Shown here one piece after another: positions 18,540 through 27,409 of a DNA stretch of 64,000 nt (positions within the stretch are counted from its first letter, which is position 1; every line of letters starts with the position of its first letter). Below the pieces are notes generated by a model. That model was not told where the DNA came from, made no database searches, and saw only the letters and a program-made list of their open reading frames with translations. A program made the translations under genes and the position numbers. This DNA is from Streptomyces sp. GESEQ-4 (GTDB lineage: Bacteria; Actinomycetota; Actinomycetes; Streptomycetales; Streptomycetaceae), in assembly GCF_017948455.1 (NCBI RefSeq), contig NZ_JAFFSU010000006.1, positions 310,001 through 374,000 on the forward strand. Reading direction: 5' to 3'.

Positions 18540-19343
18540 ATGCGCCAGTACTCTTCGGACCTGACCCCGCCGTGGAAGAAGCCCAAGCCCGTCCCCGAGG
18601 TCCCGGCGGACCCCGGCCTGGTCGTCGAGGAACCCGGCACCGGCTTCTGCGGCGCGGTGATCCGCTGCGAGGCGGGCACGGTGACCCTGGAGGACCGCTT
18701 CGGCAAGCACCGCGTCTTTCCCCTGGAACCGCGGGGTTTCCTCCTGGAGGGCCGAGTGGTGACCCTGGTCAAGCCTGCCGCCGGTCCGGTACGTCCCACC
18801 CGTACCGCATCCGGCTCCGTCGCCGTCCCCGGCGCCCGCGCCCGCGTCGCCCGCGCCGGGCGCATCTACGTCGAGGGCCGGCACGACGCGGAACTCGTCG
18901 AGAAGGTCTGGGGCGACGACCTCCGCATCGAGGGCGTCGTCGTGGAGTACCTGGAAGGCATCGACGATCTGCCCTCCATCGTGGCCGAATTCGCACCGGG
19001 CCCGGACGCACGGCTGGGGGTCCTGGTCGACCACTTGGTGCCGGGCACGAAGGAGTGGCGCATCGCGCAGGCGGTGCCGAGTGAGCACGCTCTGGTGGTC
19101 GGCCACCCCTACATCGACATCTGGGAGGCCGTGAAGCCGTCGTCACTGGGGATCGCGGGGTGGCCACGGATTCCGCACGGCCAGGACTGGAAGACGGGGG
19201 TGTGCCGGGCGCTGGGGTGGCCGGAAAACACCGGTGCGGCCTGGCAGGGGATTCTGGGGCGGGTGCGGTCCTATCGGGACCTGGAGCCGGAGTTGCTGGG
19301 GCGGGTGGAGGAGCTGATCGACTTCGTCACATCACCGGCGTAA
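18540..19343 (+). CDS. DUF3097 family protein
   Basis: This 267-residue protein begins MRQYSSDLTPPWKKPKP at ATG 18540. It matches what I know of the actinobacterial DUF3097 family: a short N-terminal beta domain (GAVIRCEAGTVTLEDRFGKHRVF), then a Toprim-like segment RIYVEGRHDAELVEKVWGDDLR (about 105-130) with acidic residues in YLEGIDD and GVLVDHLVPG, and VVGHPYIDIWEAVKP. The Toprim resemblance suggests nucleic-acid or nucleotide chemistry, but function is not established. It converges on hemW with 13 nt between stops. Confidence 0.85.
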   Translation: MRQYSSDLTPPWKKPKPVPEVPADPGLVVEEPGTGFCGAVIRCEAGTVTLEDRFGKHRVFPLEPRGFLLEGRVVTLVKPAAGPVRPTRTASGSVAVPGARARVARAGRIYVEGRHDAELVEKVWGDDLRIEGVVVEYLEGIDDLPSIVAEFAPGPDARLGVLVDHLVPGTKEWRIAQAVPSEHALVVGHPYIDIWEAVKPSSLGIAGWPRIPHGQDWKTGVCRALGWPENTGAAWQGILGRVRSYRDLEPELLGRVEELIDFVTSPA

Positions 19344-19356
19344 GGGCGGCTTCGCT

Positions 19357-20598
19357 TCAGTCCACCAGGTCCCGCACCACCGCGTCCGCCAGCAACCGTC
19401 CCCGAAGCGTCAGCACTGCACGCCCCTCCTCGTACGGCCCCTCCTGCAGCAGCCCCTCTCCCAGCGCCCGCCGAGAGGCCTTGAGGCCCTCCTCCCGGAG
19501 CAGGGCCAGCGGTACGCCCTCCCGAAGCCGCAGCTCCAGCAGGATCCGCTCGACCCTCCTGTCCTCCTCCGACAGGAGCTCGCGCCCGGCCCCCGGCGAC
19601 CGCCCCTCCGCCAGCGCCGCCGCGTAAGCCCCCGGGTGCTTCACGTTCCACCACCGCACGCCGCCCACGTGCGAGTGCGCTCCCGGTCCGGCGCCCCACC
19701 AGTCGGCGCCTCGCCAGTACAGCTCGTTGTGCAGGCACCGCCCCGCGTCCGACGTCGCCCAGTTCGACACCTCGTACCAGTCGAAGCCGGCTCCCGACAG
19801 CACCGACTCCGCGATCAGATACCGGTCGGCGTGGACGTCGTCGTCGGTCATCGGAACCTCGCCGCGGCGGATGCGCCGGGCCAGTTGTGTGCCCTCCTCG
19901 ACGATCAGGGCGTAGGCCGAGACGTGGTCGGGACCGGCGCCGATCGCCGACTCCAGGGAGGCCCGCCAGTCGTCGTCCGACTCCCCCGGCGTGCCGTAGA
20001 TCAGATCCAGGTTGACGTGCTCGAAGCCCGCCGCCCGGGCCTCCGCGACGCAGGCCTCGGGGCGTCCCGGCGTGTGCGTGCGGTCCAGCACGCGCAAGAC
20101 GTGCTGCTTCGCGCTCTGCATGCCGAAGGACACCCGGTTGAAGCCGCCCTCCCGGAGCGTGGCCAGGTAGGCCGGGTCCACCGACTCGGGGTTCGCCTCG
20201 GTCGTGATCTCGGCGTCGGGTGCCAGGCCGAACTCGTCGCGGATCGCGCCCAGCATGCGGACGAGATCGTCCGCGGCCAGCAGGGTCGGCGTACCGCCTC
20301 CGACGAAGACCGTCCGCACGGCGCGCGGGTCGTCGCCGAGGACCTTGCGGGCCAGGCGGACCTCGTCGATCAGCGTGTCCGCGTAGTTGTCACGGGACGC
20401 CAGCACGCCGCCCGTGCCGCGCAGCTCGGTCGCGGTGTAGGTGTTGAAGTCGCAGTAGCCGCAGCGGGTGGCGCAGTACGGGACGTGCAGATAGAACCCG
20501 AGGGGGCGGGCGGCGGCGTCGGCGAGCGCGGGGGCGGGGAGCGCGCCGTCGTCGGGGACGGGCTCGCCGTCGGGGAGTGCGGAAGGCATGCCTTCCAT
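19357..20598 (-). CDS. hemW: Radical SAM heme chaperone HemW
   Basis: This 413-residue (from ATG 20598; ATG 20589 also possible) radical SAM protein has the cluster motif CATRCGYCDF (C-x3-C-x2-C) at about residues 43-52, then FVGGGTPTLL, the SAM-binding TTEANPES and the FGMQSA stretch. The FNTYTA after the third Cys is the HemW variant rather than that of the true oxygen-independent coproporphyrinogen oxidase HemN, and the N-terminal extra cysteine region of HemN is absent. HemW is proposed to insert heme into respiratory proteins. The C-terminal HemN_C-like domain ends LLADAVVRDLVD. It is convergent with the DUF3097 gene. Confidence 0.92.
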   Translation of the reverse strand: MEGMPSALPDGEPVPDDGALPAPALADAAARPLGFYLHVPYCATRCGYCDFNTYTATELRGTGGVLASRDNYADTLIDEVRLARKVLGDDPRAVRTVFVGGGTPTLLAADDLVRMLGAIRDEFGLAPDAEITTEANPESVDPAYLATLREGGFNRVSFGMQSAKQHVLRVLDRTHTPGRPEACVAEARAAGFEHVNLDLIYGTPGESDDDWRASLESAIGAGPDHVSAYALIVEEGTQLARRIRRGEVPMTDDDVHADRYLIAESVLSGAGFDWYEVSNWATSDAGRCLHNELYWRGADWWGAGPGAHSHVGGVRWWNVKHPGAYAAALAEGRSPGAGRELLSEEDRRVERILLELRLREGVPLALLREEGLKASRRALGEGLLQEGPYEEGRAVLTLRGRLLADAVVRDLVD

Positions 20599-20617
20599 TG
20601 TCCAGCACCCGTACGGA

Positions 20618-22495
20618 TCACTCCGCCTGCAGCACCAGCAGCGCCAGGTCGTCCTCCGGCGGCCGCCCGCCGAACTCGTGCACCAGCCTGCGGATCCGTT
20701 CCGCGATCAGCTCCGCGCTGAGCCCTTCGCACCCCGCCAGCGCCTGAGCCAGCCCGTCGCCGTCATCGAACTGGCGGGAGCCGGAGCGCCGCTCCGTCAC
20801 CCCGTCCGTCACGCACAGCAGCGTGTCGCCGGGGCCCAGCTCAAAGGTTTCGCTGGTGTACGTCTCGTCCTCGACGACGCCGAGGAGGGTCTGCGGGCGG
20901 GCGGCCGTGCGGACGGAACCGTCCGGGCCGAGCAGGAGGGGCAGCGGGTGGCCCGCGGATGCGAGCGTGCAGCGTACGCCGCCGTCGAAGGGCGCCAGCT
21001 CGCCGTAGAGGAGGGAGAGGAAGCGGGTCTGCGGGCCGTCGTCCGGCCGGCCGCCCGCCGCGACCAGCACGCGCGCCGCCGCGTCCGCGGCCTCGGTGGC
21101 GTCGTCGAGGAGGAGCTGGTTGAGACGGTCGAGGACGTCGGCGACGCGGTAGCCCTCGCGGGCCAGCAGCCGCAGCCACGGGCGGGCCAGACCGATCACC
21201 ACGGCGGCCTCGGGGCCCTTGCCCTGTACGTCGCCGAGCGCGAAGCACCAGCGGCCGTCGCCGGCCGGGAAGAGGTCGTAGAAGTCGCCGCTGGGTCCGC
21301 CCTTGTCGCAGGGCTCGTAGACGAGGGCGCTGTGCACGCCGGGGATCTCGGCGACCGCGCCGGGCAGCAGTCCGCGCTGGAGTACGGCGCTGATGGTGGC
21401 CTGGCGGGCGTACTGGCGGGCCGTGCCGATGGCGAGCGCCACCCGGCGGCCGAGATCCTCGACCAGCCCGGTGATCTCGTCGGGGAAGCGGAACAGCCCG
21501 GACCGCCCGATGACGAGCGTGCCCAGCGGACGGCCGCCCGCGATCAGCCGGTACGCCAGTGCCGAACCGTGCTCCGCGCGCGGGCCGAGGGCGTCGCCGG
21601 GCCAGGGGTAGGGGACCGGGCCCGAGCGGACCGGGTCGGGGGCGCGCGGCGGGTCCTTCTCCAGGGCCTGGCGCAGCTCCTCGATGCGGTTCTCGCTGCT
21701 GTGCCAGACGCGGGCGAGCCGGGGCCCGGTGCCGGCGACGCCCTCGGACCAGACTCCGCGGCCCATGACCTCGTCCTCCAGCCACACCGCGCACCACTCG
21801 GCGAGGCGCGGCACGATCAGCTGTCCGGTGAGCGCGGCGACGAGATCCTCGTCGAGCTGTCCGGCGAGCAGGTCGGAGGCCTCGGCGAGGAAGGACAGGG
21901 CGCCCCGGTTGAGCCAATCGCGGTCCCGCTCGGCCTGCTGCGGTTCGGGGGCGAGGAAGTCGGCGACGCGGAGGCTGCAATCCCCGGCGTACGCGCCGGG
22001 CGCCTCGGCGGGCAGTCGCGCCCACAGTGTCTTGGCGCCCCGGCGGTAGGTGACGCCCCAGTCCTCCGCGAGCGTGGCGACGAGGCGCAGGCCGCGGCCG
22101 TACTCCGGTGTCTCGTACGGCGGTTCGCTGTCGCTGTCGCGCGGGGCGCGCGAGGGGTGCTGGTCGGTGACCTCGACGACCAGGTCGCCGGCCGGCGCTT
22201 CCAGCCGGCACACCAGCCCGACGTCGGTGCCCGCGTGGATGACGGCGTTGGTGACGAGTTCGCTGACGACCACCACCGCGTCGTCGGCGAGCCGCTGCGT
22301 GACGTGTTCGGTGCCGGGCAGGCCCAGTTCGGTCCATTCGGCGAGTGCGGAGTGCAGAAGTGCGCGGGCGGCTCCGGGCGCGAGGGGGCTTCCGCAGAGG
22401 GTCGTATTCACCTCCGCGCTCCGGTGCCCGCTCTCGTGCGCAGGTGCACCACAGGCACGGGGATCGGTCTCCCGTTGCATCGGAATGGCCCCCAT
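20618..22495 (-). CDS. SpoIIE-family PP2C phosphatase with HATPase and GAF domains
   Basis: This 625-residue soluble protein has three parts. An N-terminal RsbW-like ATPase domain (about 40-170) carries the N-box SELVTNAVIHAG and GRGLRLV. A GAF-like domain follows (about 190-385). The C-terminal SpoIIE/RsbU PP2C phosphatase (about 395-625) carries GDFYDLFPAG, FALGDVQGKGPEAA and LLCVTDGVTERR with metal-binding Asp residues. Proteins of this build act in partner-switching control of sigma factors or as anti-anti-sigma phosphatases, and Streptomyces encode many. The gene is divergent from the poly-HAMP kinase (101 nt between starts), so both may share control and signalling. The partner anti-sigma antagonist is not encoded nearby. 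Confidence 0.9.
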   Translation of the reverse strand: MGAIPMQRETDPRACGAPAHESGHRSAEVNTTLCGSPLAPGAARALLHSALAEWTELGLPGTEHVTQRLADDAVVVVSELVTNAVIHAGTDVGLVCRLEAPAGDLVVEVTDQHPSRAPRDSDSEPPYETPEYGRGLRLVATLAEDWGVTYRRGAKTLWARLPAEAPGAYAGDCSLRVADFLAPEPQQAERDRDWLNRGALSFLAEASDLLAGQLDEDLVAALTGQLIVPRLAEWCAVWLEDEVMGRGVWSEGVAGTGPRLARVWHSSENRIEELRQALEKDPPRAPDPVRSGPVPYPWPGDALGPRAEHGSALAYRLIAGGRPLGTLVIGRSGLFRFPDEITGLVEDLGRRVALAIGTARQYARQATISAVLQRGLLPGAVAEIPGVHSALVYEPCDKGGPSGDFYDLFPAGDGRWCFALGDVQGKGPEAAVVIGLARPWLRLLAREGYRVADVLDRLNQLLLDDATEAADAAARVLVAAGGRPDDGPQTRFLSLLYGELAPFDGGVRCTLASAGHPLPLLLGPDGSVRTAARPQTLLGVVEDETYTSETFELGPGDTLLCVTDGVTERRSGSRQFDDGDGLAQALAGCEGLSAELIAERIRRLVHEFGGRPPEDDLALLVLQAE

Positions 22496-22596
22496 GTCCA
22501 GCTCCCCGAGCAGATCGGACGAATAGCCTCGGTCGATGCGGACAGAGTGACAGACTGGCCACGCCCATAAGCGCCGAGTTACCGAAGTGGGCCGCC

Positions 22597-25500
22597 ATGA
22601 GTGAGAACACTGCTACGCGTGTGCTCGAAGACGGACACATTCGGGCATCGGATTTGCGCCCTCTGCTCGCCGCGATGACCGCGGCCCGCGACGGAGACTT
22701 CTCCAGGGTGCCGGAATCCGGCCATGGACCGGGTCATGACGACGGCAACGGCCTGGTGGCCGAACTCGCCGCCGTCTTCAACCAGATCATGGACCGCAGC
22801 AACCACTTCAACACGGAGGTGCAGCGCGTACGACGCGAGCTGATCCGGCACGGCCGGCTCGACGAACGCCTCTCGGCCAGCCCCGGCCAGGGCGACTGGA
22901 CGTCCCGTGTCAACGAGGTGAACCAGCTGCTCGACGCCCTGGTCGCCCCGGCCGCGAACGCCACGCGCGTGCTCGATGCCGTGGCAGGGGGCGATCTGAC
23001 CCAGCGGGTCGATCTGCACGACGGCAGCAGGCAGTTGCGCGGGGACCTGCGGCACCTCGGGCGTGCCGTGAACAAGATGGTGGACCAGCTCTCCCTGTTC
23101 ACCGGCGAGGTGACCCGGGTCGCCCGTGAGGTCGGCACGGAGGGACGGCTCGGCGGCCGGGCCAAGGTGACGGGCCTGTCGGGCAGTTGGCGGGATGTCA
23201 CCGAGGCGGTCAACACGATGGCGTCCCGGCTCACCGCTCAGGTGCGCGACATCGCCCTGGTGACCACGGCGGTGGCCCGCGGCGATCTGACCCGCACGGT
23301 CACGGTGGAGGCGACCGGTGAGCTGCTGGAGCTGAAGCTCACCGTGAACACGATGGTCGACCAGCTCTCCGCGTTCGCCGACGAGGTGACCCGGGTGGCC
23401 CGCGAGGTCGGCACGGAAGGGCAGTTGGGCGGGCGGGCGCAGGTGCGGGGCGTGTCCGGGGTCTGGAAGGACCTCACCGACAACGTCAACTTCATGGCCT
23501 CGAACCTGACCTCCCAGGTCCGCAACATCGCCCAGGTCACCACCGCCGTCGCCAACGGCGATCTGAGCCAGAAGATCACCGTGGACGCGCGCGGCGAGAT
23601 CCTGGAGCTGAAGTCGACGGTGAACACGATGGTGGACCAGCTGTCCGCGTTCGCCGACGAGGTCACCCGCGTCGCCCGCGAGGTCGGCACCGAGGGAGAC
23701 CTCGGGGGCCGGGCTCAGGTGCGGGGCGTGAGCGGCGTCTGGAAGGACCTCACCGAGAACGTCAACTTCATGGCGGACAACCTCACTTCGCAGGTCCGCA
23801 ACATCGCGCTGGTGTCCACGGCCGTCGCCCAGGGCGACCTGTCCAAGAAGATCACGGTCGAGGCCAAGGGCGAGATCCTGGAGCTCAAGACCACCTTCAA
23901 CACCATGGTCGACCAGCTCTCCGCCTTCGCCGACGAGGTCACCCGCGTCGCCCGCGAGGTCGGCACCGAGGGAAACCTGGGCGGGCAGGCGCAGGTGCGG
24001 GGTGTCAGCGGCGTCTGGAAGGACCTCACCGACAACGTCAACTTCATGGCGCTGAACCTGACGTCGCAGGTCCGCAACATCGCCCAGGTGACCACCGCCG
24101 TCGCCAACGGCGACCTGTCGAAGAAGATCACCGTCGACGCCCGCGGCGAGATCCTCGAACTGAAGGACACCGTCAACACGATGGTGGACCAGCTGCGCGC
24201 CTTCGCCGACGAGGTCACCCGGGTGGCCCGCGAGGTCGGCACCGACGGCCGGCTCGGCGGACGCGCGCAGGTACTGGGCGTCTCCGGCGTCTGGAAGGAC
24301 CTGACGGACAACGTCAACTACATGGCGGACAACCTCACTTCGCAGGTCCGCAATATCGCCCAGGTGGCGACGGCCGTGGCGCAGGGCGACCTGTCGAAGA
24401 AGATCGACGTGGACGCGCGCGGCGAGATCCTGGAGCTGAAGACCACCATCAACACCATGGTGGACACGCTGTCCTCCTTCTCCTCCGAAGTCACCCGGGT
24501 GGCCCGCGAGGTCGGCTCCGAGGGCCAACTCGGCGGCCAGGCACGGGTGGAGGGCGTGTACGGCACCTGGAAGCGCCTGACGACGAACGTGAACGAACTC
24601 GCCTCGAACCTGACCACCCAGGTCCGCGCCATCGCCGAGGTCGCCTCCGCGGTGGCCCAGGGCGACATGTCCCGCTCGATCACCGTGGAGACCCAGGGCG
24701 AGGTCGCCGAGCTGAAGGACAACATCAACCTGATGGTGGCCAACCTCCGTGAGACCACCCGGGCCAAGGACTGGCTGGAGTCCAACCTGGCCCGTCTCGC
24801 CGCCCTGATGCAGGGCCACCGCGATCTGATGGAGGTCGCCGACCTGATCCTGCGCGAGCTGACCCCGCTGGTGAACGCCCAGTACGGCGCCTTCTACCTG
24901 GCCGATCCGGACGAGGACGGCGCCGCGCTGCGCACCACCGTCCCGTCGAAGGGCCTCGCGTTCATCGCCGGATACGGCGCGGCACAGGGCGCGACCGTGG
25001 AGACCGGCGGCCTGCCCACCCACGGCCTGGTCCGGCAGGCGGCCCGCGAGAAGAAGCGGATCCTGGTGGAGGAGGCCCCGCCGGACTACATCAAGATCAA
25101 CAGCGGGCTCGGCGAGGCGGCGCCCACCAGCGTGGTCATCATCCCGATCCCGTTCGAGGACAAACTCCTCGGCGTGATCGAGCTGGCCTCGTTCTCCCGC
25201 TTCTCCGACGTCCACCTGGCGTTCTTCGACCAGTTCGTGAACACCATCGGCGTCGCCATCAACACCATCATCGCCAACTCCCGCACCGAGTCCCTGCTCG
25301 GCGAGTCCCAGCGCCTCGCGATGCAGCTCCAGGAACGCTCGGACGAACTCCAGGAGCAGCAGGCCGAGTTGCAGCGCTCGAACGCCGAACTGGAGGAGAA
25401 GGCCGCCCTGCTGGCCACGTCCTCGCAGTACAAGTCGGAGTTCCTGGCCAACATGTCGCACGAACTGCGCACCCCGCTGAACTCCCTGCTGATCCTGGCG

Positions 25501-26769
25501 AGGCTGCTGTCGGACAACCCGGACGGCCATCTCTCCGACCAGGAAGTCCAGTTCGCGACGACGATCCACCGCTCGGGCTCGGACCTGCTCCAGCTGATCA
25601 ACGACATCCTGGACCTGTCGAAGATCGAGGCGGGCAGGATGGACGTACGCCCGAAGAAGCTCCCCCTCATCAAGCTCCTCGACTACGTCCACGCCACCTT
25701 CCGCCCGCTCACCATCGACCGGGGGCTCGCCTTCGAGGTGGCGGTCGGTGAGGACGTGCCGCGCGAGATGTACTCGGACGAGCAGCGGCTGCAGCAGATC
25801 CTGCGCAACCTGCTCTCCAACGCGATCAAGTTCACCGCGAACGGCCGGGTCGAACTCCGCGTCAGCCGGGTCAAGGACCCCCAGCACCACTACGTCCGCG
25901 ACACCGACGAGGTGATCGCCTTCGCCGTCTCGGACACCGGCATCGGCATCGCGCCGGAGAAACTCCCGGTGATCTTCGAGGCGTTCCAGCAGGCCGACGG
26001 CACGACCAACCGCAAGTACGGCGGCACGGGACTGGGACTGTCGATCAGCCGGGAGATCGCCGGCCTGCTGGGCGGCCGTATCGCCGCCGAGAGCGAACCC
26101 GGCAAGGGGTCCACCTTCACCTTGTACGTCCCGGTCGTCAGCCCCGGTCACTCGGCGACCGGCCCGGTCCCCGAGCAGCGCCCGCTGCCGGTGCCCGAGC
26201 AGCTGTCGGCCGAGCCGTACACCGCGCACGAGCCCGACGACAGCTGGCCGGCACCCACCAAACTGGAGGAGTGGAAATCCGGTCGCGCGGGTCAGGTCCT
26301 GCCCGGACGGCGGGTGTTGATCGTGGACGACGACATCCGCAACGTCTTCGCCCTCACCCATGTCCTGGGCCGGGTCGGGATGCCGGTGCTGTACGCGGAG
26401 AACGGCCGCGAGGGCATCGAGACCCTGGAGCGCAACCCGGACGTCGAACTCGTCCTGATGGACATCATGATGCCGGAGATGGACGGCTACGAGACCATCG
26501 CCGTCATCCGCAGCACCCCCCGCTGGACGGGCCTGCCCATCGTCGCGCTGACCGCGAAGGCGATGCCGGGAGACCGCGAGAAGTCCATCGCCCGGGGCGC
26601 CAACGGCTACGTACCCAAGCCCGTCGACGTCGACCAGCTGCTGACCGTCGTCTGCGCCCTCCTCGATCCGGAGGGCGCGGACGCGCAGCACACCGACAGC
26701 GACACGGAGACAGCAGTACCGGAACCGGACCCGGCAGGTGAGGCTGCGGTTCCGCCGACCACTGAGTGA
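22597..26769 (+). CDS. Soluble hybrid histidine kinase with poly-HAMP array
   Basis: This 1390-residue kinase starts MSENTATRV at ATG 22597. I see no transmembrane segment. After an N-terminal region with a degenerate HAMP-like unit come six tandem 92-residue HAMP units (about 165-716), each with [10 protein letters not shown](T/S)-(E/D)-G and LGG-x-A-x-V. A GAF domain follows (about 738-900), then a coiled coil, the dimerisation domain with phospho-acceptor His955 in [10 protein letters not shown], an HATPase with N-box NLLSNAIKF and G-boxes DTGIGI and GGTGLGLS, and a C-terminal receiver with Asp1289 in [11 protein letters not shown]. The 92-residue repeat design is that of fungal group III (NIK1/OS-1) osmosensor kinases and of Streptomyces OsaA-like kinases. 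The response regulator gene follows 12 nt later. Upstream in-frame starts to 22345 are antisense to the phosphatase start and are rejected. Confidence 0.93.
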   Translation: MSENTATRVLEDGHIRASDLRPLLAAMTAARDGDFSRVPESGHGPGHDDGNGLVAELAAVFNQIMDRSNHFNTEVQRVRRELIRHGRLDERLSASPGQGDWTSRVNEVNQLLDALVAPAANATRVLDAVAGGDLTQRVDLHDGSRQLRGDLRHLGRAVNKMVDQLSLFTGEVTRVAREVGTEGRLGGRAKVTGLSGSWRDVTEAVNTMASRLTAQVRDIALVTTAVARGDLTRTVTVEATGELLELKLTVNTMVDQLSAFADEVTRVAREVGTEGQLGGRAQVRGVSGVWKDLTDNVNFMASNLTSQVRNIAQVTTAVANGDLSQKITVDARGEILELKSTVNTMVDQLSAFADEVTRVAREVGTEGDLGGRAQVRGVSGVWKDLTENVNFMADNLTSQVRNIALVSTAVAQGDLSKKITVEAKGEILELKTTFNTMVDQLSAFADEVTRVAREVGTEGNLGGQAQVRGVSGVWKDLTDNVNFMALNLTSQVRNIAQVTTAVANGDLSKKITVDARGEILELKDTVNTMVDQLRAFADEVTRVAREVGTDGRLGGRAQVLGVSGVWKDLTDNVNYMADNLTSQVRNIAQVATAVAQGDLSKKIDVDARGEILELKTTINTMVDTLSSFSSEVTRVAREVGSEGQLGGQARVEGVYGTWKRLTTNVNELASNLTTQVRAIAEVASAVAQGDMSRSITVETQGEVAELKDNINLMVANLRETTRAKDWLESNLARLAALMQGHRDLMEVADLILRELTPLVNAQYGAFYLADPDEDGAALRTTVPSKGLAFIAGYGAAQGATVETGGLPTHGLVRQAAREKKRILVEEAPPDYIKINSGLGEAAPTSVVIIPIPFEDKLLGVIELASFSRFSDVHLAFFDQFVNTIGVAINTIIANSRTESLLGESQRLAMQLQERSDELQEQQAELQRSNAELEEKAALLATSSQYKSEFLANMSHELRTPLNSLLILARLLSDNPDGHLSDQEVQFATTIHRSGSDLLQLINDILDLSKIEAGRMDVRPKKLPLIKLLDYVHATFRPLTIDRGLAFEVAVGEDVPREMYSDEQRLQQILRNLLSNAIKFTANGRVELRVSRVKDPQHHYVRDTDEVIAFAVSDTGIGIAPEKLPVIFEAFQQADGTTNRKYGGTGLGLSISREIAGLLGGRIAAESEPGKGSTFTLYVPVVSPGHSATGPVPEQRPLPVPEQLSAEPYTAHEPDDSWPAPTKLEEWKSGRAGQVLPGRRVLIVDDDIRNVFALTHVLGRVGMPVLYAENGREGIETLERNPDVELVLMDIMMPEMDGYETIAVIRSTPRWTGLPIVALTAKAMPGDREKSIARGANGYVPKPVDVDQLLTVVCALLDPEGADAQHTDSDTETAVPEPDPAGEAAVPPTTE
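23090..24745 (+). repeat. Six tandem 276-nt coding repeats (HAMP units)
   Basis: The block CTCTCCGCGTTCGCCGACGA and its variants recur at about 23090, 23366, 23642, 23918, 24194 and 24470, a constant step of 276 nt (92 codons). Central copies are the most alike, and the first and last diverge. The repeats encode the HAMP array and are long enough to allow slippage or recombination that changes repeat number in frame. Confidence 0.9.
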
Positions 26770-26781
26770 GGCACAGTCATC

Positions 26782-27336
26782 ATGAGCGCTGAGGCAACGA
26801 CCGGCGAGCGCGCGAACATCCTCCTGGTGGACGACATGGAGGACAACCTGATAGCGCTTGAGGCCGTCCTGGGGTCCCTCAACGAACCGCTCGTGCGGGC
26901 ACGTTCGGGCGAGGAAGCGATGAAGGCACTGCTGCGGCAGCAGTTCGCCCTCGTCCTTCTCGACGTCCGTATGCCGGGCATGGACGGCTTCGAGACCGCC
27001 GCGAACATCAAGCGGCTCGACCAGACCAAGGACGTCCCCATCATCTTCCTCACCGGCGCGGAGGACGACTCCGGCTACGCCTTCCGCGGCTACGCGACCG
27101 GCGCCGCGGACTACCTGACGAAGCCGTTCGACCCCTGGGTCCTACGGGCGAAGGTGAGCGTCTTCCTGGAACTGCACCGCAAGAACCGGCAGTTGGAGAG
27201 GCTGAGCGGAGAAATGGGCACACGACTGGCCGTACTCGAGGAGCACTTGACGGGGGAGAGCCCCCCGGACAAGGCGAGCCTACTGAGGCAGGTGGTGGAG
27301 CTACGCCAACTGGTGAACAAGGGCCGCGTGAACTGA
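26782..27336 (+). CDS. Response regulator with C-terminal coiled coil (OsaB-like)
   Basis: This 184-residue protein has a receiver domain at about 10-130, with acidic pocket DDMEDN, phospho-acceptor Asp61 in LLDVRMPGMDG, Thr in FLTGAEDD and Lys in TKPFDP. A Leu/Glu-rich helical tail follows (about 130-184: KVSVFLELHRKNRQLERL and VVELRQLVNKGRV) instead of a DNA-binding domain. This layout matches the S. coelicolor OsaB regulator that pairs with the OsaA hybrid kinase in osmoadaptation. Here the cognate kinase is the poly-HAMP protein 12 nt upstream. Output is likely protein-protein, perhaps to a sigma factor or anti-sigma system. Confidence 0.9.
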   Translation: MSAEATTGERANILLVDDMEDNLIALEAVLGSLNEPLVRARSGEEAMKALLRQQFALVLLDVRMPGMDGFETAANIKRLDQTKDVPIIFLTGAEDDSGYAFRGYATGAADYLTKPFDPWVLRAKVSVFLELHRKNRQLERLSGEMGTRLAVLEEHLTGESPPDKASLLRQVVELRQLVNKGRVN

Positions 27337-27340
27337 CCTG

Positions 27341-27370
27341 AAGGGGCGCGGGGAACTGCGCGACAAGCCA
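27341..27370. repeat. Streptomyces GC-rich hairpin repeat, half copy 4
   Basis: Only the right half is present: AAGGGGCGCGGGGAACTGCG followed by CGACAAGCC, immediately after the response regulator stop. The left arm of the hairpin is missing, so it is a truncated copy between convergent genes. Confidence 0.7.
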
Positions 27371-27409
27371 CGACGAACCCGCAGCCGCCACACAGTCCCC
27401 CACCACCCC

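Noticed and set aside
22579..26691. 1370-codon open frame antisense to the hybrid kinase
   Set aside because: Open by GC bias and by the repeated HAMP codons; translation is low-complexity with no domain, while the plus strand encodes a complete kinase.
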